Assembly: GCA_023432655.1 (NCBI GenBank)
Contig: JAEYUK010000239.1
Location: 1 to 7,325, forward strand
DNA length: 7,325 nt
Reading direction: 5' to 3'
Origin: Pseudomonadota bacterium
GTDB lineage: Bacteria; Bdellovibrionota; Bacteriovoracia; Bacteriovoracales; Bacteriovoracaceae
Numbering within the stretch: position 1 is the stretch's first letter; each line of letters begins with the position of its first letter. A program made the translations under genes and the position numbers. Positions 1-5,226 of this stretch are shown piece after piece. The notes beneath the pieces are model-generated. The model had not been told where the DNA came from, searched no databases, and saw only the letters and a list, made by a program, of their open reading frames with translations.

Positions 1-214
1 GAAGAAGGTTGAGCTTGAGGTCACAGCAGAGGCCCGAGTTTGGTTGTCCCACAAAGGATACGATGATAAACTAGGGGCTAGACCTATTGCTCGTCTCATA
101 AATGAGAAGATTAAGAAGCCTTTGGCCCATGAAATTCTTTTCGGTAAGCTCGAAAAAGGCGGCCGAGTTGGCGTTGTCGTAAAAGATGATGAACTAGAAT
201 TCACTTTTTCCTAA
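1..214 (+). CDS. clpA: ATP-dependent Clp protease ATP-binding subunit ClpA, C-terminal end (5' truncated by window)
   Basis: The reading frame is open from the window edge (first full codon at 2) to a TAA at 212-214, leaving 70 residues. The fragment reads like the end of the second AAA+ module (D2 small domain) of ClpA: EARVWLSHKGYD, then LGARPIARLI, KKPLAHEILFG and a final GGRVGVVV segment. These match in order the E. coli ClpA tail (WLAEKGYD, GARPMARVI, KKPLANELLFG, GGQVTVAL). ClpA is the cytoplasmic unfoldase that feeds substrates, including N-end-rule substrates delivered by ClpS, into ClpP. The GAR residues are the sensor-2 arginine region of D2. The KKPLA and LLFG-type segment fits ClpA better than ClpB or ClpC, though only the last tenth of the protein is visible. 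No intrinsic terminator follows; instead there is an imperfect hairpin 24 nt downstream. Confidence 0.9.
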   Translation, partial: KKVELEVTAEARVWLSHKGYDDKLGARPIARLINEKIKKPLAHEILFGKLEKGGRVGVVVKDDELEFTFS

Positions 215-237
215 ATATATATTTCATTCCGTCCGAT

Positions 238-282
238 CCTTCATGCACAACAATTGATAACAACAATTGAAGTGTGTGAAGG
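238..282 (+). repeat. 45-nt imperfect inverted repeat (hairpin) downstream of clpA
   Basis: Arms at 238-256 and 264-282 enclose the 7-nt loop ATAACAA. Of 19 positions, 15 are Watson-Crick pairs, two are G-U wobbles and two are A-A mismatches. The outer CCTTCA/TGAAGG and inner CAATTG/CAATTG blocks are perfect. The same stretch also contains an 11-bp direct repeat, ACAACAATTGA, at 247-257 and 260-270. No T run follows on the plus strand, so it is not a standard intrinsic terminator. It may stabilise the clpA 3' end or bind a regulator. The remaining intergenic DNA (283-430) is AT-rich and must hold the promoter of the histone-like gene, but I could not pick a convincing -35/-10 pair there. Confidence 0.55.
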
Positions 283-441
283 CCCTCAAAAAGTCCTCAT
301 TACAAAACTTCGATTAAGTTAAAAAGAAGAGATTGAATAAAATTTGTATTTTTTGTTTGCGTTAGATGAAAATTCTGATTAAGCTTAAAATAAGAAAGGT
401 CAAATACTAGTGTTTAACCAACTATTTCCTGGGAGGAAATT

Positions 442-585
442 ATGGCTAAGAAAGCAGCTAAGAAAGTAGCAAAGAAAGCAACAAAGAAAGTAGCAAAGAA
501 AGCTACAGCTAAAAAAGTAGCAAAAAAAGCTACTAAAAAAGCAGCTCCTAAAAAAGCTACTAAAAAAGCAGCAGCTAAGAAGTAA
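442..585 (+). CDS. Histone H1-like lysine/alanine-rich DNA-binding protein (47 aa)
   Basis: This small gene encodes 47 residues, of which 22 are lysine and 16 alanine; the rest are Thr, Val, one Pro and the initiator Met. The chain is a series of KK pairs spaced by two or three small residues (AAKK, VAKK, ATKK, AAPKK). This is the composition of eukaryotic H1 tails and of bacterial H1-like proteins such as chlamydial Hc1/Hc2 and AlgP-type tails. Such proteins bind DNA or RNA through charge and are thought to help condense the nucleoid. The ATG at 442 follows a strong ribosome binding site, GGGAGGA (431-437), four bases upstream. A clear terminator at 596-624 makes it a monocistronic unit. It has no globular domain, so function is inferred from composition only. 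A role in condensing DNA in attack-phase predatory cells is a guess. Confidence 0.85.
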   Translation: MAKKAAKKVAKKATKKVAKKATAKKVAKKATKKAAPKKATKKAAAKK

Positions 586-595
586 TTTCTAAGCT

Positions 596-624
596 AAAAG
601 CCCTCGCAAGAGGGCTTTTTTTTT
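596..624 (+). terminator. Intrinsic terminator of the histone-like gene
   Basis: GCCCTC (600-605) and GAGGGC (610-615) pair around a GCAA tetraloop of the stable GNRA type. Four As precede the stem and nine Ts follow (616-624), so the stem can extend by A-U pairs. It lies 10 nt after the stop codon at 583-585. Confidence 0.93.
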
Positions 625-686
625 GCCTTTTTTTCTCAGCTTAAGTTCTTTTCCACCTCGTGGCCCTTTGTGATATCTTTATTTTC

Positions 687-1274
687 ATGAAACATATTAA
701 CCAGATTTTCTTCAAGGGCCTGATTGTTGTCTTGCCCATCACTTTAACTTTCTACTTGCTCATTTGGGCCAGTTATAAAATTGAATCTCTTTTCAGTGCG
801 ACTCTTCAGAGAATCATAGGCGAATGGCTTTATATTCCAGGCCTCGGCATTGTCGTGAGTGTGATCTTTATTTTTCTGGTAGGGCTGCTGGTTAATAACT
901 ACATCACCGGCAGATTTTTCTCCTGGCTCACCAGTACTTTGGAAAAAGTACCTCTCATTAAAGTGATTTATAATCCGCTGAAAGACTTGATGGCGCTGAT
1001 TCCTGGAAGAAGTGCGGATAAAGACAAGCCTCAAAGGGTCGTTCTGGTTCCGCTGGAAGGAATGGGCGTGGAAGTTATGGGTTTGGTTACCAATGAAGAG
1101 CTTACCGAACTTCCTGGCAGAAATCTTATCTCTGTCTATGTTCCACTGAGCTATATGTTAGGTGGGATCACTATCCTCATTGAAAAAGATAAAGTGAAAA
1201 AAGTTGATATGCCGGTTGATCAGGCGCTCAAACTATCGGTGACAGCTTGGATTAAGGCCAAGGACAATCGCTAA
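687..1274 (+). CDS. DUF502 family inner-membrane protein (195 aa)
   Basis: This is a DUF502 membrane protein of unknown molecular role. Two hydrophobic segments are visible, about residues 8-28 (GLIVVLPITLTFYLLIW) and 52-71, followed by the family block VPLIKVIYNPLKDLMALIPG (88-107) and a soluble beta-rich C-terminal domain. The usual family motif PTTPNPTSG in the C-terminal domain is replaced here by VPLSYMLGG (152-160), while the following DMPVDQALKL stretch is conserved. A longer frame begins at a GTG at 660, but I chose the ATG at 687 because it places MKHINQIFFKGL where family members start. Neither start has a Shine-Dalgarno sequence. A TATCTT box at 674-679 could give a nearly leaderless transcript. 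The stop is immediately followed by the methyltransferase GTG, so the two are probably co-transcribed. Confidence 0.85.
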   Translation: MKHINQIFFKGLIVVLPITLTFYLLIWASYKIESLFSATLQRIIGEWLYIPGLGIVVSVIFIFLVGLLVNNYITGRFFSWLTSTLEKVPLIKVIYNPLKDLMALIPGRSADKDKPQRVVLVPLEGMGVEVMGLVTNEELTELPGRNLISVYVPLSYMLGGITILIEKDKVKKVDMPVDQALKLSVTAWIKAKDNR

Positions 1275-1925
1275 GTGAGTTGTCCTCTTTGCCGTAGCTT
1301 GAAAGTCGAGCAGTTCGATCAGGACAAGTTTCGTCATTACTTAAGATGTCCGGTGTGCGGGCTGGTTTACGTTCCCCGCGAAGAGATGATTTCCCCTGAG
1401 GATGAGAAAAAACGTTACGACTCCCATCAAAATTCTGAAACCGATCCTGGTTACCGTCATTATCTAAAGCAAATTGCGGATTCGATCCGGCCTTATCTGA
1501 ATGAGAATGATCAGGGACTCGATTTTGGATGTGGCCGCAGTAAACTGATGGAAGACATTTTTAAGGATGGTGGATTCCAGGTTTCTTCTTTTGATCTGTA
1601 CTATCACCCTGAGAAAGAACTACTGAAGAAAAAGTACCACTTTCTTATTTTATCTGAAGTTATTGAGCATCTCCGGGATCCCCGTGAGGTGATGATGGAC
1701 TTAAAAAACTTACTACATCCTGGTGGAAGAATTTTTATCAAGACCAAGTGCTACCCGACGGAGAGAAGAGAATTCTCTCAATGGTTTTATAAACGAGATT
1801 TGACCCATGTGCAGTTTTTTAACGAGAGTTCGTTTGAGGAATTGGGACGCCTACTTAAACTAGAGAGTGTCCGGGCCCTGGGAGATGACCTTTACTTATT
1901 TCTCTCAACCATTGAAGTAAAATAA
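1275..1925 (+). CDS. Zinc-ribbon class I SAM-dependent methyltransferase (216 aa)
   Basis: A short N-terminal zinc-ribbon-like element carries two CxxC pairs, C3/C6 and C25/C28 (CPLC and CPVCG). It is followed by a Rossmann-fold methyltransferase domain. Motif I is LDFGCGRSKL (82-91), the acidic end of strand 2 is SFDLYY (105-110), and LSEVIEHLRDP (126-136) is the motif IV region typical of Methyltransf_11/23-type enzymes, with LLHPGGRIFIKT (146-157) after it. The substrate cannot be read from sequence; relatives with N-terminal CxxC pairs act on sugars, nucleotide sugars or other small molecules. The GTG start abuts the upstream TAA with no gap, and AAGGA at 1260-1264 lies about 10 nt upstream inside the previous gene. 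This indicates translational coupling to the DUF502 gene. Its last 34 bp overlap the convergent deaminase gene. Confidence 0.85.
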   Translation: MSCPLCRSLKVEQFDQDKFRHYLRCPVCGLVYVPREEMISPEDEKKRYDSHQNSETDPGYRHYLKQIADSIRPYLNENDQGLDFGCGRSKLMEDIFKDGGFQVSSFDLYYHPEKELLKKKYHFLILSEVIEHLRDPREVMMDLKNLLHPGGRIFIKTKCYPTERREFSQWFYKRDLTHVQFFNESSFEELGRLLKLESVRALGDDLYLFLSTIEVK

Positions 1926-2428
1926 GAACATAAGTCATCAATGATCTCTTTTCGGAGAGTGATTTCCCGATACTTCACTCCCGACATGTCAAAAATTCTT
2001 TTAGCGATCTGGTTTTCAACTGTATCCTGATATTTGTCAGAGAGGTAAATCACTTCCTTGACCCGCACGGTGGAAATCATTTTCGCGCACTCATGGCAGG
2101 GAAAAAGTGTAACGTAACAGCGAGAGTTTTCGAGCCCTGCTTTGGCGTGCAAAATAGCATTGGCCTCAGAATGGACCACGTAGGCATATTTTTGTTGATC
2201 CAAGGGCACTGTCTTATTATTTCCCCAAGGAATTTTCGTCTCATCGATCCCGGCGATTTGTCCGTTATAACCCATGGATAACTGATGATTGTGATCGTCT
2301 ACGAAGACGCATCCGACTTTCGTGTTTGGATCTTTACTTTTAAATGAGGCCATCATCGCTTGAAGCATGAAGTATTCATCCCAATTTAAATTGGAAGTAA
2401 CCGGTAGAAAGTTCACTTTTCCATCCAT
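1892..2428 (-). CDS. dCMP deaminase family cytidine/deoxycytidylate deaminase (178 aa)
   Basis: This is a zinc-dependent deaminase of the dCMP deaminase/ComEB group, which converts dCMP to dUMP to supply thymidylate synthesis. The catalytic zinc motif is complete: HSEANAIL with H86 and catalytic E88, and PCHECAK with C111 and C114. Upstream lie DPNTKVGCV and GYNG (53-56), the latter corresponding to the GYNG loop of dCMP deaminases. Length fits the family. The frame extends to a TTG at 2437, but AGGG at 2438-2441 would directly abut that codon and lies 9 nt before the ATG at 2428, so the ATG is preferred. A TTGACA-17-GATACT promoter lies upstream. Substrate assignment to dCMP rather than another cytosine or adenosine derivative rests on family resemblance. 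The 3' end overlaps the methyltransferase gene in a convergent arrangement. Confidence 0.87.
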   Translation of the reverse strand: MDGKVNFLPVTSNLNWDEYFMLQAMMASFKSKDPNTKVGCVFVDDHNHQLSMGYNGQIAGIDETKIPWGNNKTVPLDQQKYAYVVHSEANAILHAKAGLENSRCYVTLFPCHECAKMISTVRVKEVIYLSDKYQDTVENQIAKRIFDMSGVKYREITLRKEIIDDLCSYFTSMVERNK

Positions 2429-2450
2429 TTGACGCAACCCTAGTCGAAGA

Positions 2451-2468
2451 AAAATGTCTAAACATTTT
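2451..2468 (-). repeat. Perfect 7-bp inverted repeat in the leader of the dCMP deaminase gene
   Basis: AAAATGT (2451-2457) and ACATTTT (2462-2468) enclose CTAA. It lies just downstream of the predicted transcription start (near 2473) and upstream of the ATG at 2428. It could be an operator or a weak leader hairpin, and its low GC makes chance possible. Confidence 0.4.
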
Positions 2469-2479
2469 GAATAGTTCGA

Positions 2480-2508
2480 AGTATCTTTGAAGGGTCAAAA
2501 ACTGTCAA
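2480..2508 (-). promoter_or_regulatory. Sigma70-type promoter for the dCMP deaminase gene
   Basis: On the minus strand a perfect TTGACA (-35, 2503-2508) is separated by exactly 17 bp from GATACT (-10, 2480-2485, four of six consensus bases). Start of transcription would fall near 2473, giving a leader of about 45 nt. The spacer contains a short palindrome, TTTGA-AGGG-TCAAA in plus-strand orientation (2486-2499), a possible operator. Confidence 0.6.
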
Positions 2509-2521
2509 TCAAGGTGCCCAA

Positions 2522-2842
2522 ATGAAATACGAAATTCCTCGTGAAGCTTTTAAACAACGTCTCGAAGACCGCTTAAATTTTGTGTTTATCGATCTTTTAC
2601 CAGCAGATAAAACTCCGGCCAAATTCGAAAATATTGTTCACATTAAATATAGTGCTGAATTTAAAAACGAATTTGCGGCCCAATTTCCTAATAAAAATCA
2701 AAACGTAGTGATCTTCAGCCTGAACACTGGGGATGAGAATCCTTCTCACGCGGCCAATGAATTGGCCTCTATGGGTTACAACTTTGTTTATTACTACCAG
2801 GGAACTCCTGATGATGTGGTTTTAGATAAAGGTTTGAACTAA
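2522..2842 (+). CDS. Rhodanese-like domain protein lacking the catalytic cysteine (106 aa)
   Basis: The whole protein resembles a single rhodanese (sulfurtransferase) domain. It has an early strand FVFIDLLP (20-27), then HIKYSAEF (40-47), a strand NVVIFSLN (61-68) at the place of the active-site strand, a helix SHAANELASMGY (75-86), a strand NFVYYYQG (87-94) and a closing DDVVLDKGLN. In active rhodaneses the active-site strand ends in VxxYC, with the persulfide cysteine opening the loop. Here serine 66 occupies that position and the protein contains no cysteine at all, so sulfur transfer by the usual chemistry is excluded. It may bind a partner or anion instead. The ATG at 2522 has AAGGTG (2511-2516) five bases upstream. 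It is a single-gene unit with a terminator at 2866-2893. The fold call is by pattern and moderately secure. Confidence 0.7.
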   Translation: MKYEIPREAFKQRLEDRLNFVFIDLLPADKTPAKFENIVHIKYSAEFKNEFAAQFPNKNQNVVIFSLNTGDENPSHAANELASMGYNFVYYYQGTPDDVVLDKGLN

Positions 2843-2865
2843 GCTTTTTTAAAATAGATAAGACT

Positions 2866-2893
2866 AAAAGGCCCTCTTACGAGGGCCTTTTTT
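2866..2893 (+). terminator. Intrinsic, possibly bidirectional terminator between convergent genes
   Basis: GGCCCTC (2870-2876) and GAGGGCC (2881-2887) enclose TTAC, with AAAA before and TTTTTT after (2888-2893). On the plus strand it ends the rhodanese-like gene 23 nt after its stop. On the minus strand it starts within the TAA stop of the facing secreted-protein gene (2892-2894) and ends in four Ts, so it may serve both. Confidence 0.92.
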
Positions 2894-3197
2894 ATTTGGT
2901 GCAAATGATATCAGAAGAAGCCTCACTGAATGGATTTCGCCGAGAAGTGAAGAGGCTAACTTCCCGGTACTGACCCGCCGGTATAAAATCATCAAAAAGG
3001 GCCTGAACGGGGAGTCCTTTGCGGGTTTGAATCATCACGTGCCCTCGGCAATGAACATCGTGTCCCCAGAAGTTTTGAATTCTGGCGGTAACAGCTGTAG
3101 GGCTAAGAAACATTGTTGGTCGGGCCAGATATTGCGCGAAGACCGGTAGTGAAACAGCAGTAAATACTAAAAAGACAAAAAGAGACTTAAGTTTCAA
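2892..3197 (-). CDS. Small secreted protein, paralogue A of a tandem pair (101 aa)
   Basis: I do not recognise a named family. Residues 1-21 form a Sec signal peptide (MKLKSLF, a hydrophobic stretch, then VFA before Q22), leaving a mature chain of about 80 residues with exactly two cysteines, C50 and C99, which could form a disulfide after export. The mature region shares NxxGxxVxCxG, TxxG, AxFD and IPAGQYR with its neighbour at 3317-3625. The open frame extends upstream to another TTG at 3209, but that codon overlaps the ribosome binding site. The TTG at 3197 lies four bases after GGAGGT (3202-3207) and aligns exactly with the ATG of the paralogue (both are followed by AAACTTAAGTCT). The gene has its own promoter (3230-3258) and ends in the terminator at 2866-2893. 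Location is periplasmic or extracellular by inference; function is unknown. Confidence 0.8.
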   Translation of the reverse strand: MKLKSLFVFLVFTAVSLPVFAQYLARPTMFLSPTAVTARIQNFWGHDVHCRGHVMIQTRKGLPVQALFDDFIPAGQYREVSLFTSRRNPFSEASSDIICTK

Positions 3198-3229
3198 GAC
3201 AACCTCCAAAAAATAAGTGAGCGAGGAGG

Positions 3230-3259
3230 CTTACAGCAGTGGGTTGAATTTTTTCCAAC
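3230..3259 (-). promoter_or_regulatory. Promoter and palindrome of secreted paralogue A
   Basis: On the minus strand TTGGAA (3253-3258) and TGTAAG (3230-3235) are 17 bp apart, with a leader of about 25 nt. The -35 box lies inside an inverted repeat GTTGGA-N5-TTCAAC (3243-3259, one G-T mismatch). The block aligns with the promoter of paralogue B with only a one-base spacer difference, which supports the call more than the consensus match does. Confidence 0.5.
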
Positions 3260-3284
3260 TTAAGGGGAGATGAATTTTAAAGGC

Positions 3285-3310
3285 AAAAAAAAGGCCCTCG
3301 ATTGAGGGCC
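3285..3310 (-). terminator. Intrinsic terminator of secreted paralogue B
   Basis: Read on the minus strand, GGCCCTC (3304-3310) and GAGGGCC (3293-3299) pair around AATC and are followed by eight Ts (3285-3292). It begins six bases after the stop codon at 3317-3319, separating the two paralogues into distinct transcripts. Confidence 0.92.
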
Positions 3311-3316
3311 TTAGGA

Positions 3317-3625
3317 TTAGCGAGCGCAGTTTATGTTTGCGTAGCCATTAATAAAGAATTCTCCTGGAAATACACCTACAACAGCGTATCTATACTGACC
3401 GGCAGGAATGATTTGATCAAACCACGCACTTCTGTGAACACCAAATTGAGTTACACCAAAAACATTACCCTGACAACGAACTGGCCAACCAAAATGGTTT
3501 GCAACTTGAGCAGAAGCTTGAGTTTGATTCCAAGTAACGTAGGCCTGAACTGGATACCACTGAGCGAAAGCTGAAGAAGACATCACTGTAATAGTTAAAG
3601 CGACAAAGAGAGACTTAAGTTTCAT
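3317..3625 (-). CDS. Small secreted protein, paralogue B of a tandem pair (102 aa)
   Basis: This is the second copy of the unrecognised secreted family. The signal peptide opens with the same MKLKSLFV and ends in AFA before Q22. The mature part is aromatic-rich and holds two cysteines, C51 and C100, with the same 49-residue spacing as in paralogue A. Hand alignment of the last 69 residues of each is ungapped with 23 identities (about one third), centred on NxxGxxVxCxGxV, AxFDxxIPAGQYR and the final IxC. The ATG at 3625 has GGAGGT (3631-3636) five bases upstream. It has its own promoter (3667-3696) and its own terminator (3285-3310). Exported, perhaps disulfide-bonded, function unknown. The plus-strand frame running through it is a shadow without a ribosome binding site. 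Confidence 0.85.
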   Translation of the reverse strand: MKLKSLFVALTITVMSSSAFAQWYPVQAYVTWNQTQASAQVANHFGWPVRCQGNVFGVTQFGVHRSAWFDQIIPAGQYRYAVVGVFPGEFFINGYANINCAR

Positions 3626-3666
3626 TGAGAACCTCCAAAAAGTATTAAATAATGACTAATGAGCCG

Positions 3667-3696
3667 CTTATAACAACGCTTGAATCTGATATTCAA
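3667..3696 (-). promoter_or_regulatory. Promoter and palindrome of secreted paralogue B
   Basis: On the minus strand TTGAAT (3691-3696) and TATAAG (3667-3672, five of six consensus bases) are 18 bp apart, with transcription expected near 3660 and a leader of about 35 nt. The -35 hexamer is one half of a perfect inverted repeat TTGAAT-N5-ATTCAA (3680-3696), a good place for a repressor or activator to bind. Confidence 0.6.
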
Positions 3697-3766
3697 CTCA
3701 AGAAATGACAAATTGCGGATAATTAGATAGAAAAAAATAAATTCAATTACTTGGAGGATAATTAAT

Positions 3767-5212
3767 ATGGTAATTCCTACGCACTTCCCAGCAGAGCCTC
3801 AAGCTGTTTGGGGCTATTTTCACGCCATTACTCAGATTCCAAGACCCTCAAAAAAAGAAGAAAAAATCCGCGAGTTTATTCTAAAAGAAGCTCAAAAGTT
3901 TAATCTCAAGACAGAAGTCGATGAAGTTGGAAACGTGATCGTTTATGTTCCAGCTAGTCCCGGCCATGAAAATCACGAAACCGTTATCATTCAGAACCAC
4001 ATGGATATGGTGACGGATGCCACTCCCGACAGACATATTAATTTTAACGAAGATCCTATTATTACTTTTAGAGATGGTGACTGGATTAAGGCCGACCGTA
4101 CAACTCTCGGTGCTGATAATGGAATCGGCTGTGCAGCCGCTTTGGCCCTTATGAATGATCCAAGCATTGCTCATCCGCCGCTTGAACTTCTCTTCACCAC
4201 TGATGAAGAAACAGGTCTGGTTGGGGCCTGGGGTGTTCAAGCGAGTAAGCTTAAAGGTCGCAAGATGATTAATCTTGATACCGAAGAGTGGGGCAGTCTT
4301 TATATTGGGTGTGCCGGGGGAATTGATTACGAATTTAAGAAAACAGTAAAGATGGTCCCGGCCAAAAACCAGGACTCGTACAAGCTTATTGTAGGTGGAT
4401 TCTTAGGAGGACACTCTGGTGTCGATATTCACGAACAAAGAGGGAACGCCACGAAGTTTTTGATGGATTGGCTTAAGGCCATGCCAGAAGGAAGTTACGA
4501 ACTTTCTGAGTGGAGAGGGGGGAAGGCCCATAATATTATTCCGCGTGATGCTTTTGCTCTCGTCACTTTGAAAGATGAAGCGACTGCTTCGGAAGCAGCA
4601 AAAATCGTGGAAGCTCGATGGAAGGCCTATATGCCGGAGAGCGATCGAAATTTTTATACCAAGATCGAAAAGGTAGACGCTACCTTGGAAGTAGTTGATG
4701 AAGCGGATCGGAAGCTTCTTCTCGGTTTCATGTTGGCGTTCCCTCATGGGGCCCACGCTTATGATCTGGCCAGCAATAAAGAACTAGTTTCTCTCAGTAA
4801 CAACCTGGCGGTTTCTCTTCTGGTCAGAGGTCAGTTCTATCTTCAAAGCTCACTACGTTTTTTTGACCGCGGCGAATGCGTAGCTCTCGAAAATCAAATC
4901 ACCTCACTGGCCCATGGTTTTGGAGTGGAATTTGAAAAGCACGGTGAATATCCAAGCTGGAAGCCAGTCAGAGAAAATAAATTACTTGATTTGGTTGCCG
5001 GTAAGTTCGAGACATTGTTCAATAAGAAAGCGAAAGTAACTGCCATACATGCAGGTCTAGAGTGCGGTATTTTAAGAGACAAGATCGGTCCGAGCGATGC
5101 TGTTTCTTTTGGACCGACTATCATGGGGGCCCATTCTCCTCAAGAGCGACTTCATGTACCAAGTGTTGAAACTTTCTGGACCTTATTAAAAGAAGTATTA
5201 AAGGCCCTATAA
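3767..5212 (+). CDS. pepD: PepD-like aminoacyl-histidine dipeptidase (Xaa-His dipeptidase, peptidase M20C, 481 aa)
   Basis: This is a full-length cytosolic metallo-dipeptidase of the PepD (carnosinase-like) group, close to E. coli PepD in length (about 485 aa). The di-zinc site is intact by motif: NHMD with H78 and D80, GADNGIG with bridging D117, DEETG with catalytic E147 and E148, NLDTEEWG with D171, and GAHSP with H456 near the end. [10 protein letters not shown] (181-190), GGHSGVDIH (214-222) in the dimerisation lid region, and IHAGLECGI (427-435) are further PepD signatures. It releases N-terminal residues from Xaa-His and other dipeptides, fitting a peptide-consuming lifestyle. The ATG at 3767 follows GGAGG (3753-3757) at nine bases. 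A GATAAT box at 3718-3723 is a candidate -10 without a clear -35. The next gene's ribosome binding site overlaps its stop codon, indicating an operon. Confidence 0.93.
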   Translation: MVIPTHFPAEPQAVWGYFHAITQIPRPSKKEEKIREFILKEAQKFNLKTEVDEVGNVIVYVPASPGHENHETVIIQNHMDMVTDATPDRHINFNEDPIITFRDGDWIKADRTTLGADNGIGCAAALALMNDPSIAHPPLELLFTTDEETGLVGAWGVQASKLKGRKMINLDTEEWGSLYIGCAGGIDYEFKKTVKMVPAKNQDSYKLIVGGFLGGHSGVDIHEQRGNATKFLMDWLKAMPEGSYELSEWRGGKAHNIIPRDAFALVTLKDEATASEAAKIVEARWKAYMPESDRNFYTKIEKVDATLEVVDEADRKLLLGFMLAFPHGAHAYDLASNKELVSLSNNLAVSLLVRGQFYLQSSLRFFDRGECVALENQITSLAHGFGVEFEKHGEYPSWKPVRENKLLDLVAGKFETLFNKKAKVTAIHAGLECGILRDKIGPSDAVSFGPTIMGAHSPQERLHVPSVETFWTLLKEVLKAL

Positions 5213-5226
5213 AGGAGATTCCCCAA

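Noticed and set aside
247..270. Two ACAACAATTGA copies as a possible CRISPR or integration site
   Set aside because: Only two short copies with a 2-bp gap and no cas gene, tRNA or integrase nearby; better explained as part of the hairpin.
442..585. Lys/Ala coding repeats as a possible simple-repeat or non-coding element
   Set aside because: A clean open frame, strong ribosome binding site and immediate terminator indicate a real small gene.
660..686. GTG-initiated N-terminal extension of the DUF502 protein
   Set aside because: Adds nine residues not expected in the family and has no ribosome binding site; the ATG at 687 fits the family start.
744..1034. Minus-strand frame of 96 codons
   Set aside because: Lies wholly inside the DUF502 gene, has no ribosome binding site and encodes no recognisable domain.
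2093..2281. Plus-strand frame of 62 codons
   Set aside because: Antisense to the dCMP deaminase gene, whose intact zinc motifs show which strand is coding.
3302..3574. Plus-strand frame of 90 codons
   Set aside because: Begins inside the terminator stem of paralogue B and runs antisense to it, without a ribosome binding site.
3881..5124. Three minus-strand frames (3881-4240, 4403-4756, 4894-5124)
   Set aside because: All are antisense shadows of the well-conserved pepD gene.
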